Counted from the first letter of the stretch, positions 18,365-26,873 are shown. The stretch is 34,922 bases of DNA from Acidobacteriota bacterium (GCA_019247455.1 JAFAOW010000047.1:1-34922), one strand, 5' to 3'. Numbers and translations: made by a program. The notes: generated by a model not told the origin, from the sequence alone.

Positions 18365-18629
18365 AGATTCCTCCTCTTAGTGCTGTGCCTCCTTCTTATT
18401 CCCATTCCGGCGGGAAGTCAAGCTTTTCTATGTCCCTTTGCCCATATAGTCTCCCGCTAGGGATCGTGCTGGAATGTATTTTCGCCAACATTCGCCCGAG
18501 CGAAAGCAGCTTAGCGCGGAACTTAAAAGAGATATGACGGCAGCGCACTTTCCGGGAACAAAACCGGCCTCCCCGGTGTCTAATGGCTGTTATACTCAAT
18601 TTGTCAATTCTAACGGGAGGGAACACCAG

Positions 18630-19367
18630 ATGAGATCTGTATTCGGAATTTCTGTGGGCGCGATGCTTGCGTGCACGCTTTTTGTCGTCGGACTTTTGGC
18701 GCAGGTGCCAAAAAAGGTTAATGGAGGTGTGCTTAACGGCAAGGCCGTCAGCCTGCCCAAGCCCCATTATCCGGAAGCCGCGCAGCTTGCGAAGGCCAGT
18801 GGAATGGTCGCGGTCAACGTCGAGATCGACGAGACCGGTGACGTGGCCTCGGCTGAAGCTGACCCGTACGACCAGCGTGAGCAGTTCAACGCTGACGGGA
18901 CGAAGGCCGATCCTGTACTCGTCGAGCAGTCTCTTCGCGATGCCGCTGTCGAAGCCGCCCTGCAAGCCAAATTCAGCCCAACGCTATTATCGGGGGTGCC
19001 GGTAAGAGTGACCGGCAGGATCGTTTATAACTTTGTTGCGGTAGAAAGTGACAAGTCTCCTGATATGAGTGCAGTTAACGGGGGCCTGCTAAACGGCAAG
19101 GCGATCGAATTGCCTTCGCCGGCCTATCCTCCGGCGGCGAAGGCGGTTCGAGCAGACGGGACGGTTACGGTAAGGGTCACCATTGATGAAGGTGGCAGCG
19201 TGATCGCGGCAGAGGCTATTTCGGGACACCCGCTTCTGCGGTCCGCGGCGGTCGAAGCGGCGAAAGCTGCGAAATTCTCAGCGACCACACTCAGCGGGCA
19301 GCCCGTCAAAGTCACCGGTGCATTGACGTACAATTTTGTGCTGCCGGCTCAGCCCGACGAGCGGTAA
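18630..19367 (+). CDS. Exported protein with two tandem TonB C-terminal domains
   Basis: A 245-residue protein. A signal peptide or anchor (MRSVFGISVGAMLACTLFVVGLLAQ) is followed by two copies of the TonB_C fold. Copy one (about 37-137) runs from GKAVSLPKPHYPEAAQ to VTGRIVYNF; copy two (about 155-241) from GKAIELPSPAYPPAAK to VTGALTYNF. The copies align well, but the first carries an extra loop of about 15 residues (DPYDQREQFNADGTKADP). There is no Pro-rich periplasmic spacer of classical TonB. GGGAGG (18615-18620) before the ATG at 18630 fixes the start. The role is probably periplasmic protein interaction; energy transduction is doubtful without a proper spacer. Confidence 0.85.
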   Translation: MRSVFGISVGAMLACTLFVVGLLAQVPKKVNGGVLNGKAVSLPKPHYPEAAQLAKASGMVAVNVEIDETGDVASAEADPYDQREQFNADGTKADPVLVEQSLRDAAVEAALQAKFSPTLLSGVPVRVTGRIVYNFVAVESDKSPDMSAVNGGLLNGKAIELPSPAYPPAAKAVRADGTVTVRVTIDEGGSVIAAEAISGHPLLRSAAVEAAKAAKFSATTLSGQPVKVTGALTYNFVLPAQPDER

Positions 19368-19387
19368 ACGGAAGCGAGGAATGCGTG

Positions 19388-19434
19388 CCGGGACATGAAG
19401 CTAGTAAGCTTCCGTCCCGGTCAATTCTTTTTTC
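19388..19434 (+). terminator. Hairpin terminator after the TonB_C gene
   Basis: CCGGGAC (19388-19394) pairs with GTCCCGG (19414-19420), with an inner stem AAGCT/AGCTT, and a run of six Ts follows eight bases after the stem. It overlaps the stop codon of the convergent MFS gene. The gap before the T run makes it non-canonical. Confidence 0.5.
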
Positions 19435-20636
19435 GGCCGGATCATCAGCACGATCGCTACCGAAAGAAGAGCTGCGCCTGCAAACACACCGAAGATGGCA
19501 TTGAGTGGTACGCCCCGATCACGCATTGCGCCGAATCCGACGTCCGCAAAACCGCCGCAACTGATACTCACGAGGTTCATGATCCCGTACGCGGTTGCGG
19601 AGAATTGGGGCCGAACGATCTGTCGCAGGATCGGCATGTTGTTCGCGTCAAAGAACCCCCATCCCAGCCCGAACACCATCAGAAACACCACAGCGATGGT
19701 GAGACTCGCGGCATTCCCCACACCGAAAAGAGCAGGAAGAAAGAGTGACATTCCGATGGCACTGACGTAAATGCGGCCCCGGATGTTCTTTTTTGTCCAT
19801 TTGTCCGCGAGCCACCCGCCTAGTACCGCGCCCGCGATCGAAGCCAGTTGAACATACAGCACCGCAGACACGCCGGCCTTACCTTGTCCAAGGCCGAATT
19901 GTTCCTTAAGGATATCGGGCATCCAATCGCGAACTACCCAGCCGGCGAGGGCGGGGAGCGTGAAGTAAAGCACCATCAGGAAAAAATTAAAGTTGGCTGC
20001 AAGCTCACGTAAAGCGGTTGCGGGTCTCTCATCCGACGCTCGAGCAGTTGCCGGATCTTTCAGCAGCAGAAAAAGTGGGATCGCATAGGCCACGCCTACT
20101 ATTCCGCATATACCGAACATCCACCTCCAACCGAGCTCGGGCGAATCCGCCGCGTAGCCCGCGAACCCGCCAATGATCACGCCTGCGTAAATTCCCATTT
20201 GATGAAGTCCCACGGCGCGTGATCTCGTTTCCCCGAGATGATAGTCAGTTATGAGGGCGAGCGCCGCTGGAATGTAGAAAGCCTCACTGACGCCCATTAT
20301 CGCCCGTGCGGCGACAAGCTCGTTAAACGTTGAGACTTGTCCGGTAGCCCACGTTGCTGCCGACCAGATCGCGAGGCTGGTGCAGATGACGTACCGGCGG
20401 CTGATGCGGTCGGCTGCGTATCCGCCGACCGGACTCAAGAGGGCGTAAACCCATTTGAAAGAACCGAGCACGACACCCCATCCTGCTTTCGTGGCGATGT
20501 CCGGAATGTCCGTCATCATCGACGTTTTCATCGCGGCGAGCATTTGCCGGTCTAGATAGTTGAGCAGTGCGACCGGAACAAGGATCCCGACTATCAGCCA
20601 TGCGAGCTTGCGATTTGAAGGCGAGTACGTCGTCAT
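19401..20636 (-). CDS. MFS transporter (spinster-like / organic anion type)
   Basis: A 411-residue inner-membrane transporter of the major facilitator superfamily with about 12 hydrophobic segments. The first helix is ALLNYLDRQMLAAMK, typical of the ACS/spinster-like branch. The MFS motif in the loop between helices 2 and 3 is GGYAADRISRR, and ARAIMGVSEAFYIPAALALI is characteristic of helix 4. The second half repeats the signature as GGWLADKWTKKNIRGR. The substrate cannot be inferred. It is divergent from the VOC gene, with 80 bases between the starts. Confidence 0.9.
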   Translation of the reverse strand: MTTYSPSNRKLAWLIVGILVPVALLNYLDRQMLAAMKTSMMTDIPDIATKAGWGVVLGSFKWVYALLSPVGGYAADRISRRYVICTSLAIWSAATWATGQVSTFNELVAARAIMGVSEAFYIPAALALITDYHLGETRSRAVGLHQMGIYAGVIIGGFAGYAADSPELGWRWMFGICGIVGVAYAIPLFLLLKDPATARASDERPATALRELAANFNFFLMVLYFTLPALAGWVVRDWMPDILKEQFGLGQGKAGVSAVLYVQLASIAGAVLGGWLADKWTKKNIRGRIYVSAIGMSLFLPALFGVGNAASLTIAVVFLMVFGLGWGFFDANNMPILRQIVRPQFSATAYGIMNLVSISCGGFADVGFGAMRDRGVPLNAIFGVFAGAALLSVAIVLMIRPKKELTGTEAY

Positions 20637-20716
20637 TCGATAAACTGGAAAAGGTTAGCAGTTTTTTAGGGCAAAATGCCGCCGCGGTTGTGTTAAGTTA
20701 CACGCGGGGGATAGTT

Positions 20717-21103
20717 ATGGCAGAAGCTCCGACCCTATTCAGGATCTTTATCCCGGTGTCTGACCTTAGAGCGGCCGTAGAATTTTATCAGCAGCTTTTC
20801 GATTCTCCCGGAAGAGAGATACGCGGCGGTCGCCATTATTTCGATTGCGGGCCGGTAATTGCGGCCGTTGTTGAAAACAGCGGGATGCCCATCGCGGACC
20901 ACATCTATTTTTCCGTTGCTGATCTCGAGGCGGTTTATAAGCGTGCATTCGATCTGGACTGTCTTGAGGACTCCTATGTTCATGGCGCTTCCGCGGGCGA
21001 GATCGTTACGAGGCCTTGGGGCGAGCGTTCTTTTTATGTTCGCGATCCCTGGGGAAACGGACTCTGTTTTGTCGACGAAACGACGCTTTTTACCGGGAGA
21101 TAG
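20717..21103 (+). CDS. VOC (glyoxalase/bleomycin-resistance) family protein
   Basis: A 128-residue protein with the vicinal oxygen chelate fold of two beta-alpha-beta-beta-beta units. The first unit opens with RIFIPVSDLRAAVEFYQQLF, and the second is HIYFSVADLEAVYKRAF followed by the typical end SFYVRDPWGNGLCFVDE. A GGGGGA stretch just before the ATG at 20717 supports the start, over an in-frame upstream extension. The substrate is not predictable. The next gene starts one base after the stop, so both are probably co-translated. Confidence 0.87.
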   Translation: MAEAPTLFRIFIPVSDLRAAVEFYQQLFDSPGREIRGGRHYFDCGPVIAAVVENSGMPIADHIYFSVADLEAVYKRAFDLDCLEDSYVHGASAGEIVTRPWGERSFYVRDPWGNGLCFVDETTLFTGR

Positions 21104-21104
21104 C

Positions 21105-21407
21105 ATGGCACAAATTTACGAGGTCACAATTGTTGTCGATGGCGGCAGAACAGCGGAGTTCGAGTCATATATGGCGGATACCCATATAAACGAGGTGCTC
21201 GCCACCGGATGCTTCGCGGCAGCATTTTTCGCAAGGGATGGCAGCACCTACACCGTCGGTTATCACGTCAATACACCTGAAGACCTGGATCGATATCTCA
21301 ATAAGCATGCCGGATCTCTCCGGCAAGACGTCATCGACCGCTTTGGTGAAAGCGTTAGCGCATCCCGGCGGACGCTTGATATCGTGAAACTCTTTCCTGG
21401 CTCCTGA
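21105..21407 (+). CDS. DUF4286-like small protein
   Basis: A 100-residue protein beginning MAQIYEVTIVVDGGRTAEF and containing MADTHINEVLATGCF, YTVGYHVNTPEDLDRYL and a C-terminal RRTLDIVKLFP. These match the dimeric alpha/beta-barrel-like DUF4286 family. The function is unknown. The ATG at 21105 follows the VOC stop by one base, with GGGAG just upstream. A longer in-frame reading starting inside the VOC gene is rejected because family similarity starts exactly here. Confidence 0.82.
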   Translation: MAQIYEVTIVVDGGRTAEFESYMADTHINEVLATGCFAAAFFARDGSTYTVGYHVNTPEDLDRYLNKHAGSLRQDVIDRFGESVSASRRTLDIVKLFPGS

Positions 21408-21425
21408 TTCTGATAATCTAGTTGA

Positions 21426-22493
21426 ATGCTCGTTCTCGGGATTGAGAGCTCATGCGATGAGACCGCGGCGGCGGTCGTCCGCGACGGGCGCGAGATCTTG
21501 TCCTCGATCATCGCGTCGCAGATAGAGCTGCACCGGCCGTGGGGAGGCGTGGTTCCGGAGCTTGCATCGCGCGAGCATTTGGAGAAGATCGAGCCAATAG
21601 TTAAAGAAGCACTCGAGAAGGCCTGCGTCGTATTTGATGAGATAGACGCGATCGCGGTCACGCAGGGTCCCGGACTGATCGGCTCGCTGCTTGTCGGAGT
21701 TTGTTATGCGAAGGCACTCGCCTACGCCCTTGGCAAGCCGCTTGTGGGCGTCAATCACATCGAGGGCCACGTTTATTCCGTAACGCTTGAGAATCCTCCC
21801 GTCGAATATCCGGCGCTCGCTCTTATCGTTTCCGGCGGGCACACCAACATTTTCTACATTCCCGAGGAAGGGAAGTACGAGGTAATTTCGCGCACCCGCG
21901 ACGATGCCGCAGGCGAAGCTTTTGACAAGGTTGCGAAGATGCTGGGCCTGGGTTATCCGGGTGGGCCTGTGATCGAGAAGCTGGCCTTGCGGGGCGACGC
22001 CTCAAAGGTACCCCTCCCGGTCGCAAAGATATCGGACGGTAGACCAGACCTGAGCTTTAGCGGCCTCAAAACCGCGGTCGCCCGATATTTAAGGGAGAAC
22101 GATATTGCGCCGGTGGAAAATGGAACCGAGCCATCCAAGGCGATTCTCGACGTCGCTGCAGGCTTTCAGGCGGCGGTAGTAAAGGCCCTGATTTCCGTAA
22201 TGAGAAAGCTCGCTCTGGAACTTACTCCAAAAACGCTCATCGTGGCAGGTGGCGTTGCGTGTAATCTCGCCCTGCGTAAAGCTGCCGCAGATCTTGCTGT
22301 GGACCTCGATGCACCCGTTTATTTCCCGTCGAAGCATCTTTCGACCGACAACGCCGCGATGATCGCGGCTGCCGGCTACGTTCATTTGCGGAACGGCCAG
22401 AAGGCTGACCTTTCTATGACAGCGGATATTACGATGCGGCTCCAAAATATAAATAAAGCCGAAGATCTTGGAAAGGTGAGATATCGACTGTAA
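21426..22493 (+). CDS. tsaD: tRNA N6-adenosine threonylcarbamoyltransferase
   Basis: TsaD transfers the threonylcarbamoyl group to A37 of ANN-decoding tRNAs with TsaB and TsaE. The 355-residue protein has the ASKHA fold: [15 protein letters not shown] at the start, the metal-binding HIEGH with His111 and His115, [50 protein letters not shown] and [12 protein letters not shown]. All hallmark motifs are present. A -10-like GATAAT (21412-21417) sits eight bases before the ATG, with no Shine-Dalgarno sequence, suggesting a leaderless or very short leader. The stop abuts the stop of the convergent comF gene with no gap. Confidence 0.97.
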   Translation: MLVLGIESSCDETAAAVVRDGREILSSIIASQIELHRPWGGVVPELASREHLEKIEPIVKEALEKACVVFDEIDAIAVTQGPGLIGSLLVGVCYAKALAYALGKPLVGVNHIEGHVYSVTLENPPVEYPALALIVSGGHTNIFYIPEEGKYEVISRTRDDAAGEAFDKVAKMLGLGYPGGPVIEKLALRGDASKVPLPVAKISDGRPDLSFSGLKTAVARYLRENDIAPVENGTEPSKAILDVAAGFQAAVVKALISVMRKLALELTPKTLIVAGGVACNLALRKAAADLAVDLDAPVYFPSKHLSTDNAAMIAAAGYVHLRNGQKADLSMTADITMRLQNINKAEDLGKVRYRL

Positions 22494-23222
22494 CTAGTAA
22501 CGCATTACCGCACGTGCGAGCGTGAATACTTTGACGCTTGTCGCTCCGCTTTTCTTGAGGGCCTTCGCACAATATGAGGCGGTTGAGCCCGATGTCAGAA
22601 CGTCGTCCACGAGCAGGACGGACTTACCGTTGATAAGCTTCGGGCGGACGACCTCGAATGCATTTTTGACGCTCAGCTCGCGGGCCTTTTGATCCATGCC
22701 GATACGATGGAGAGGAGTGTGAACTTTCCGCGCCAGGCTTCCCACATCCATAGGGATCTGCATAAACTTGCTGGCTAACTGAGCGATGAGCTCAGCCTGA
22801 TTGAAGCCTCTTTCTATCTGGCGCCGCTTTGCGAGCGGGATCGGAATTACGAGGTCGGCATTTGGATGGATCCGCGCGAGGCCGCCTTCGACGACAGTTG
22901 TCAACCGACGTGAGATCCGTGGTGATTCCTTCAGGGCCAATATCGACGCAGCCAAGGCCTTTTCGTATATACCGCACGCGATCGCCTTTTCATACACATG
23001 ATCGTCGCACTTTCGACAGTGCACAGAAATAGGCGCTGCCTTTTCCCCGAGATAGGCCCCGCACCTCGTACAAAGCATCTCGTTTCCGGACAAGAGACGA
23101 GTATCATTCCAGCACGATGCGCAGGCGACGCCGTCGTCACGAGAATCAACGATCTCGTGACAGACGCGGCATTCCTGCGGATAAACTAATGAAGTGAGAG
23201 GGTCGAGAAGCCGGGAGAGCAT
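22494..23222 (-). CDS. ComF family phosphoribosyltransferase-like protein
   Basis: A 242-residue cytosolic protein. The N-terminal double zinc-finger-like region has CRVCHEI, CASCWND, CTRCGAYLG and CRKCDD; the C-terminal part is a type I phosphoribosyltransferase fold with the PRPP loop VLLVDDVLTSGSTAS. IPIPLAKRRQIERGFNQAELIA is the conserved middle block of the ComF/GntX family. The role is linked to DNA uptake in naturally competent bacteria, but the family is widespread and this member's function is not shown. It lies 12 bases after the DksA-like gene in the same direction and is the last gene of the run that starts at obgE. Confidence 0.9.
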   Translation of the reverse strand: MLSRLLDPLTSLVYPQECRVCHEIVDSRDDGVACASCWNDTRLLSGNEMLCTRCGAYLGEKAAPISVHCRKCDDHVYEKAIACGIYEKALAASILALKESPRISRRLTTVVEGGLARIHPNADLVIPIPLAKRRQIERGFNQAELIAQLASKFMQIPMDVGSLARKVHTPLHRIGMDQKARELSVKNAFEVVRPKLINGKSVLLVDDVLTSGSTASYCAKALKKSGATSVKVFTLARAVMRY

Positions 23223-23234
23223 TCGGCCTGAGAA

Positions 23235-23588
23235 TTATTCTTCGTCGAGAAGTCCCTGTTCGAGAAGCTCCTGACAGTCGAGGCAATAGCGTGCCCAGGG
23301 GATGGCATTCAATCGCTTCGGATTGATGTCCTTCTCGCAGTTCTGACAAGGACCGTATTCATCGTCCTCAATACGCCGGAGCGCGTCGTCGATCAGGGTG
23401 AGCTGTTTGCTCTCATTCTCAGAGACGGCAAGCATCACATTCTTGGAATAGTTTCGAACAGCGAGATCGACCGGGTCCGGTGTCTCGGAGTCGTCAATGG
23501 AAAGATCGTTGCCGTTAAGTTTTTGGATGAGCAGTTCGCGTTCGGTGTTGAGTTTCTGCTTTATATCCTTTAAGTTCAATTTACTCAT
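23235..23588 (-). CDS. TraR/DksA family zinc finger protein
   Basis: A 117-residue protein with an N-terminal helical hairpin and the DksA-type zinc finger near the C-terminus (CQNCEKDINPKRLNAIPWARYCLDC, four Cys ligands; 20-residue-limited segments CQNCEKDINP and PWARYCLDC). This fold reaches into the RNA polymerase secondary channel in DksA, where it adjusts transcription together with ppGpp. The tip acidic pair of true DksA is not clearly present: the coiled-coil tip region reads SIDDSETPDPVD. Its start overlaps the rlmH stop by four bases, so they are translationally coupled. Confidence 0.88.
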   Translation of the reverse strand: MSKLNLKDIKQKLNTERELLIQKLNGNDLSIDDSETPDPVDLAVRNYSKNVMLAVSENESKQLTLIDDALRRIEDDEYGPCQNCEKDINPKRLNAIPWARYCLDCQELLEQGLLDEE

Positions 23589-24025
23589 TTCTGGTACGGA
23601 TAACCCTTGATGATCGTATAAGCCCTGTAAATCTGCTCCAGCATTACCACACGTGCCATTTCGTGGGTAAAAGTGAGAAACGATAATGATAGCACGGCGT
23701 CCGCGCGTTCCCTAACCTCTGCGGAGACTCCATCCGCTCCTCCGATAATGAAGGATATCTCCTTCATTCCCGCGTTTTGCCACTTTTCGAACTGGCCCGC
23801 GAAGCCGGGCGAATCCATCGCCTTTCCCGCGGCATCGAGAAGACAGACAAAGGAGCTTTGATTCAGTTTGTCCAGGATGCGTTTGCCTTCTATCTCCCTG
23901 TCTCCGTCACGCACCTCGACAATATCGAACGAGACGAAATGGCGAAGGCGCTTCGCATACTCCTCCTGCAGAGCAAGCCAATTCTGGTTTCTCGTCTTTC
24001 CGACCCATATGAGTTGGAGCTTCAT
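23585..24025 (-). CDS. rlmH: 23S rRNA pseudouridine1915 N3-methyltransferase
   Basis: RlmH methylates pseudouridine 1915 of 23S rRNA in helix 69, using S-adenosylmethionine. The 146-residue SPOUT protein starts MKLQLIWVGKT and has LLDAAGKAMDS, then ISFIIGGADGVSAEVRERAD and the C-terminal trefoil-knot motif LSLSFLTFTHEMARVVMLEQIYRAY. Length is close to the usual 155. It overlaps the DksA-like gene by four bases. It usually follows rsfS directly, but here a 146-base gap separates them. Confidence 0.95.
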   Translation of the reverse strand: MKLQLIWVGKTRNQNWLALQEEYAKRLRHFVSFDIVEVRDGDREIEGKRILDKLNQSSFVCLLDAAGKAMDSPGFAGQFEKWQNAGMKEISFIIGGADGVSAEVRERADAVLSLSFLTFTHEMARVVMLEQIYRAYTIIKGYPYQK

Positions 24026-24075
24026 ATTTATCGCCAGATATTATCACCAGACGCGGTTCCCGCCGCCTTCCGGAA

Positions 24076-24110
24076 GATCCTCTCCGCTCGTCTAATGCAA
24101 GAGGAGGATC
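24076..24110. repeat. Inverted repeat in the rsfS-rlmH gap
   Basis: GATCCTC (24076-24082) and GAGGATC (24104-24110) are perfect 7-bp arms around 21 bases, in the 146-base gap between rsfS and rlmH. There is no T run, so it is not an intrinsic terminator. It could be an mRNA processing or stability element, or an operator for a promoter close to rlmH. A GATAAT stretch lies about 15 bases before the rlmH ATG on the minus strand. Confidence 0.4.
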
Positions 24111-24171
24111 ATCTGCTGACGTGTACCTGGGTAATGCTGATGTCGGTTAGGTAGGCTCTCGTTAAGCCGGC

Positions 24172-24600
24172 TCACAGGACATCCGGCAAAGTGACTTTTC
24201 GCGCATCGCGCCAAAGGCGCTCCAAGTCGTAGAAGGAACGGGAATCCTCATTGAATATGTGAATGATAAAATCACCGTAGTCGACCAACACCCATTCAGC
24301 GCTGTTGTAGCCCTCGATACGAACCGGACGAGCTCCAAGCTGCTTCTTCAACTGCTCATTTATCTCGTCTGCGATCGCCTGAACTTGACGCTGATTGGCG
24401 CCCGTCGCAATAACAAAGAACTCAGTAAAGCTGGCGATATCGCGCAGGTCAAGAACGGCCAGATTGAACGCCTTCTTATCGGCGGCGCATCTGATAGCGA
24501 GTTGTACGTCGGGGTCGAGGTCGGTGAAGGGTGTGGGTTTCTCGGCGATCTCGATCTTGACGGAATCGCGTTGGAGCGACCTTTCCTGAGTTTCTTCCAT
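24172..24600 (-). CDS. rsfS: Ribosomal silencing factor RsfS
   Basis: RsfS binds L14 on the large ribosomal subunit and prevents subunit joining in poor growth. The 142-residue protein has the family core: AIRCAADKKAFNLAVLDLRDI, shortened to its key part KAFNLAVLDLRDIASFTEFF, then VIATGANQRQVQAIADEI, NSAEWVLVDYGDFIIHIF and FYDLERLW. Residues 1-25 are a variable tail. The ATG shares one base with the nadD stop (TAATG on the minus strand), so it is co-translated with nadD, as in many bacteria. Confidence 0.96.
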   Translation of the reverse strand: MEETQERSLQRDSVKIEIAEKPTPFTDLDPDVQLAIRCAADKKAFNLAVLDLRDIASFTEFFVIATGANQRQVQAIADEINEQLKKQLGARPVRIEGYNSAEWVLVDYGDFIIHIFNEDSRSFYDLERLWRDARKVTLPDVL

Positions 24601-25274
24601 TATGTATAAATCTGATATTTTTCGATGTAATTTGCAACCTCGACCGGAACGTCATGACGCCAGGAGTCAACGCCGTCGCGTATCTGCTGGCGGACCTCGG
24701 TCGCGGACAGATCTACATTCACCGCATCGGTAAAAAAGATCCTGTTGCCCCCTCGTCCGCCGGTCCCAATTTCGCCGCCGGACCTGAACACCCCTCGCCC
24801 CTCTCGAAGATCAACGATCCGTTCGCGGATCTCGTCCGTGACGTGATCAAAGCCGATTTTGACACCGGGCCGCGTAACAACAATGTGATTAGAGATCGTC
24901 AGGACCGTCTGCCAGTCTTTCCAGGTTGTGATGTCCATCCATGAATCAGCTCCCATCACGAAGAAGATCTCTGCTTTTGGCAGCATCTCAATGATCCGAG
25001 CAAGCGTTTCGACGGAGTACGGTTTCTCCGGCATCTCGATCTCGATCCGTGAGACGCTCTGCGCGGCTTCCTTCTGAGTCGCAAGGCACAGCATCGCGAA
25101 GCGGTCGTACGCAGGCGTGGGCGGCCTGCCTTTCTTGTGAGGAGCGTGAAATGCCGGGACGAAGACAAATTCGTCAAGCTCAAATTGTTTTAACAAAGCA
25201 TCTGCGACGGCCATATGCCCAAGGTGCGGCGGATCAAAACTCCCCCCATAAAATGCAATTCGTATATCGCTCAT
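24600..25274 (-). CDS. nadD: Nicotinate-nucleotide adenylyltransferase
   Basis: NadD makes deamido-NAD from nicotinate mononucleotide and ATP in NAD biosynthesis. The 224-residue protein shows the nucleotidyltransferase motif [14 protein letters not shown] (HxGH at residues about 18-21), [20 protein letters not shown], and the C-terminal signature [15 protein letters not shown]. Between the central and C-terminal motifs there is a Gly/Arg-rich stretch ([20 protein letters not shown]) of about 20 residues that looks like an insertion relative to typical NadD. It overlaps obgE by four bases (ATGA) and rsfS by one base. Confidence 0.95.
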   Translation of the reverse strand: MSDIRIAFYGGSFDPPHLGHMAVADALLKQFELDEFVFVPAFHAPHKKGRPPTPAYDRFAMLCLATQKEAAQSVSRIEIEMPEKPYSVETLARIIEMLPKAEIFFVMGADSWMDITTWKDWQTVLTISNHIVVTRPGVKIGFDHVTDEIRERIVDLREGRGVFRSGGEIGTGGRGGNRIFFTDAVNVDLSATEVRQQIRDGVDSWRHDVPVEVANYIEKYQIYT

Positions 25275-26308
25275 TTCGGCCCTAAAGCGTACGAAGCTGA
25301 TGCTGTGTCGGTTGTTGCGGTCAAGGCTTCGATTATCGCTGAGACAAGCTCCTTGACGCCTTTATTTGTGACAGATGAGATCGGGAAGAAAGGCTTATTG
25401 TCACTTTTTGCCCGCGCCCTTAGTGATTCCATGCGTTCTGGTTCGTCGAGTGCGTCCATCTTTGTTGCGACAACGATCTGGGGTCTTTTAGCAAGCTCCG
25501 GGTCATAGTTTGCGAGCTCCCTATTGATGATCTCGTAATCTTCGACCGGATCGCGTCCCGAGAGGGAAGAGACATCCACGAGGTGAAGAATGAGCTTGGT
25601 TCGCTCAACGTGCCTCAAAAAACGGTCTCCTAGGCCAGCCCCTTCGCTTGCGCCCTCGATCAGGCCCGGAATGTCAGCCACCACGAACGTGCGAAAATCC
25701 CCCATATCCACAACCCCGAGGTTCGGCTCGAGAGTCGTGAAGGGATAATCGGCGATCTTTGGTTTTGCTGCTGAAATAACGGAGATCAGCGTCGATTTAC
25801 CCGCGTTCGGAAAGCCTACGAGTCCGACGTCGGCAATGAGCTTCAGTTCAAGCTGAAGCTCGTACTCCTCCCCGGGCCGTCCGTCGTAATGATACTTCGG
25901 CGCCTGCTTCGTAGGAGTCGCAAAATGAGCATTTCCCCACCCGCCTTTACCGCCTTTTGCCGCCAGAAATCGCTGTCCCGGCTCAGTGAAATCAAAGAGC
26001 AGTTCGTTCGTCTCCGCATCAAATACCTGCGTTCCCACAGGCACTTTGACTATTGCGTCAGCTCCATCCTTGCCCGATCGGTTCGAACCCTCACCATGGC
26101 GCCCTCTCTCCGCCTTGTGCTCAGGGTTATAGCGAAGGTGTAAAAGAGTGTTTAAACCCTCGTCGGATTCCAGCCAAACGCTTCCTCCAACGCCGCCGTC
26201 GCCCCCAGATGGTCCACCGTGCGGAACAAACTTTTCGCGGCGAAATGCAGTTACTCCGTTGCCTCCGTCGCCCGCTTTTATACGGATCTTTACCCGGTCC
26301 AGGAACAT
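25271..26308 (-). CDS. obgE: GTPase Obg (ribosome assembly)
   Basis: Obg is an essential GTPase in late 50S maturation and the stringent response. The 345-residue protein begins [18 protein letters not shown] with the glycine-rich Obg fold (about 1-158). The G domain follows with G1 [10 protein letters not shown]2 [11 protein letters not shown]3 [10 protein letters not shown]4 ATKMD and G5 ISSVT. The C-terminal OCT extension is absent, as in shorter Obg types. The ATG at 26308 is the family start; the frame is open upstream by 70 codons but without similarity. TACACT lies six bases before the ATG, and an intrinsic-terminator-like hairpin ends about 30 bases upstream. It heads obgE-nadD-rsfS. 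Confidence 0.96.
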   Translation of the reverse strand: MFLDRVKIRIKAGDGGNGVTAFRREKFVPHGGPSGGDGGVGGSVWLESDEGLNTLLHLRYNPEHKAERGRHGEGSNRSGKDGADAIVKVPVGTQVFDAETNELLFDFTEPGQRFLAAKGGKGGWGNAHFATPTKQAPKYHYDGRPGEEYELQLELKLIADVGLVGFPNAGKSTLISVISAAKPKIADYPFTTLEPNLGVVDMGDFRTFVVADIPGLIEGASEGAGLGDRFLRHVERTKLILHLVDVSSLSGRDPVEDYEIINRELANYDPELAKRPQIVVATKMDALDEPERMESLRARAKSDNKPFFPISSVTNKGVKELVSAIIEALTATTDTASASYALGPK

Positions 26309-26340
26309 GTCCCTAGTGTAGTTTGGCGAGCAAACAAACA

Positions 26341-26374
26341 AAAGCGCCGTCTCGATTGCTCGATACGACGCTTT
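26341..26374 (-). terminator. Intrinsic-terminator-like hairpin directly upstream of obgE
   Basis: On the minus strand a 10-bp stem including one G-U pair (26341-26350 with 26365-26374) encloses a second stem, TCGA/TCGA, with loop GCAA. It is followed by TGTTTGTTTG. In the minus direction it ends the candidate non-coding RNA, and lies 33 bases before the obgE ATG, so it could equally act as an attenuator. In the plus direction it is followed by TATTTTTTCC. Confidence 0.6.
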
Positions 26375-26867
26375 TATTTTTTCCTTTTGGTCGAATGCCG
26401 AAACACTCGTCAAAGGGGTTTGGCAGCTATCGCATGTACACGTTCCAGCCGCCGATTTGTATCCCGACCTGTCGTCTGCGGAGACTCGAGCCCGGTCAGC
26501 ACCCATCAAAGTTTTCACCCATCTGTTGGCGCTTTCGCGCCGGTGCCTTTAGGTTTTTGTTATGGTGGCTTTTCCTCCACCGCCGGTTACGTTCCCGGCA
26601 ACGAGGTCCGCTGCACATCTCCCCGAAAGGAACTGCATATCGGACGGCTTCGCACTCAAACCAAGATGATCGATCTCGGCGAGCGTCATCCCGTTTTTAT
26701 CCGGGCGACTCCGGCCGGCATGCCTGCCGACCATCGCAAGCCTTTCGGCTTCGGCTCCGAGCGTTTTGAACAGCGGCCTTCCGCTCCTTCTGCTCTCGAA
26801 CAGCGTGTCACCACATCTGTTCCACCTCTCGGTGCCGGTCAAGAAACCCGTAAGTCATCTCGACTGT
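26341..26867 (-). ncRNA. Candidate structured non-coding RNA or long obgE leader, about 0.5 kb
   Basis: No convincing protein frame exists here, but the minus-strand sequence reads as a series of hairpins between a promoter and a terminator. In order: CACC-GAGA-GGTG (26823-26834); AGCGG/CCGCT (26772-26785); AAGCC-GAAA-GGCTT (26738-26751); a 7-bp stem with one G-U (26713-26732); CCCG/CGGG (26690-26705); a nested 40-base stem-loop GTCCG..TGCA (26606-26645); GCCGG/CCGGC (26582-26599); GGTGG/CCACC (26564-26581); GGCGC-GAAA-GCGCC (26528-26541) inside GCACC/GGTGC (26499-26546); GTCT/AGAC (26474-26485) inside GACC/GGTC; and a 7-bp stem (26422-26453). Three GNRA tetraloops argue for selection on RNA. 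A 97-codon frame (26549-26842) matches nothing known to me. Function unknown. Confidence 0.55.
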
Positions 26868-26873
26868 GATGCT

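Noticed and set aside
26549-26842. 97-codon frame on the minus strand inside the candidate RNA
   Set aside because: It resembles no known family and coincides with perfect hairpins and GNRA tetraloops, which are better explained by RNA structure. Not fully excluded.
26341-26867. RNase P RNA or tmRNA
   Set aside because: The RNase P core segments (GAGGAAAGUC near the 5' end and the ACAGAA-type 3' segment) and the tmRNA ends with a tRNA-like domain and tag frame could not be found in the right places.
26219-26869. 216-codon frame on the plus strand across the obgE start and the candidate RNA
   Set aside because: It is antisense to the obgE N-terminus, is rich in Arg, Ser and Pro as expected of a shadow frame, and lacks a ribosome binding site.
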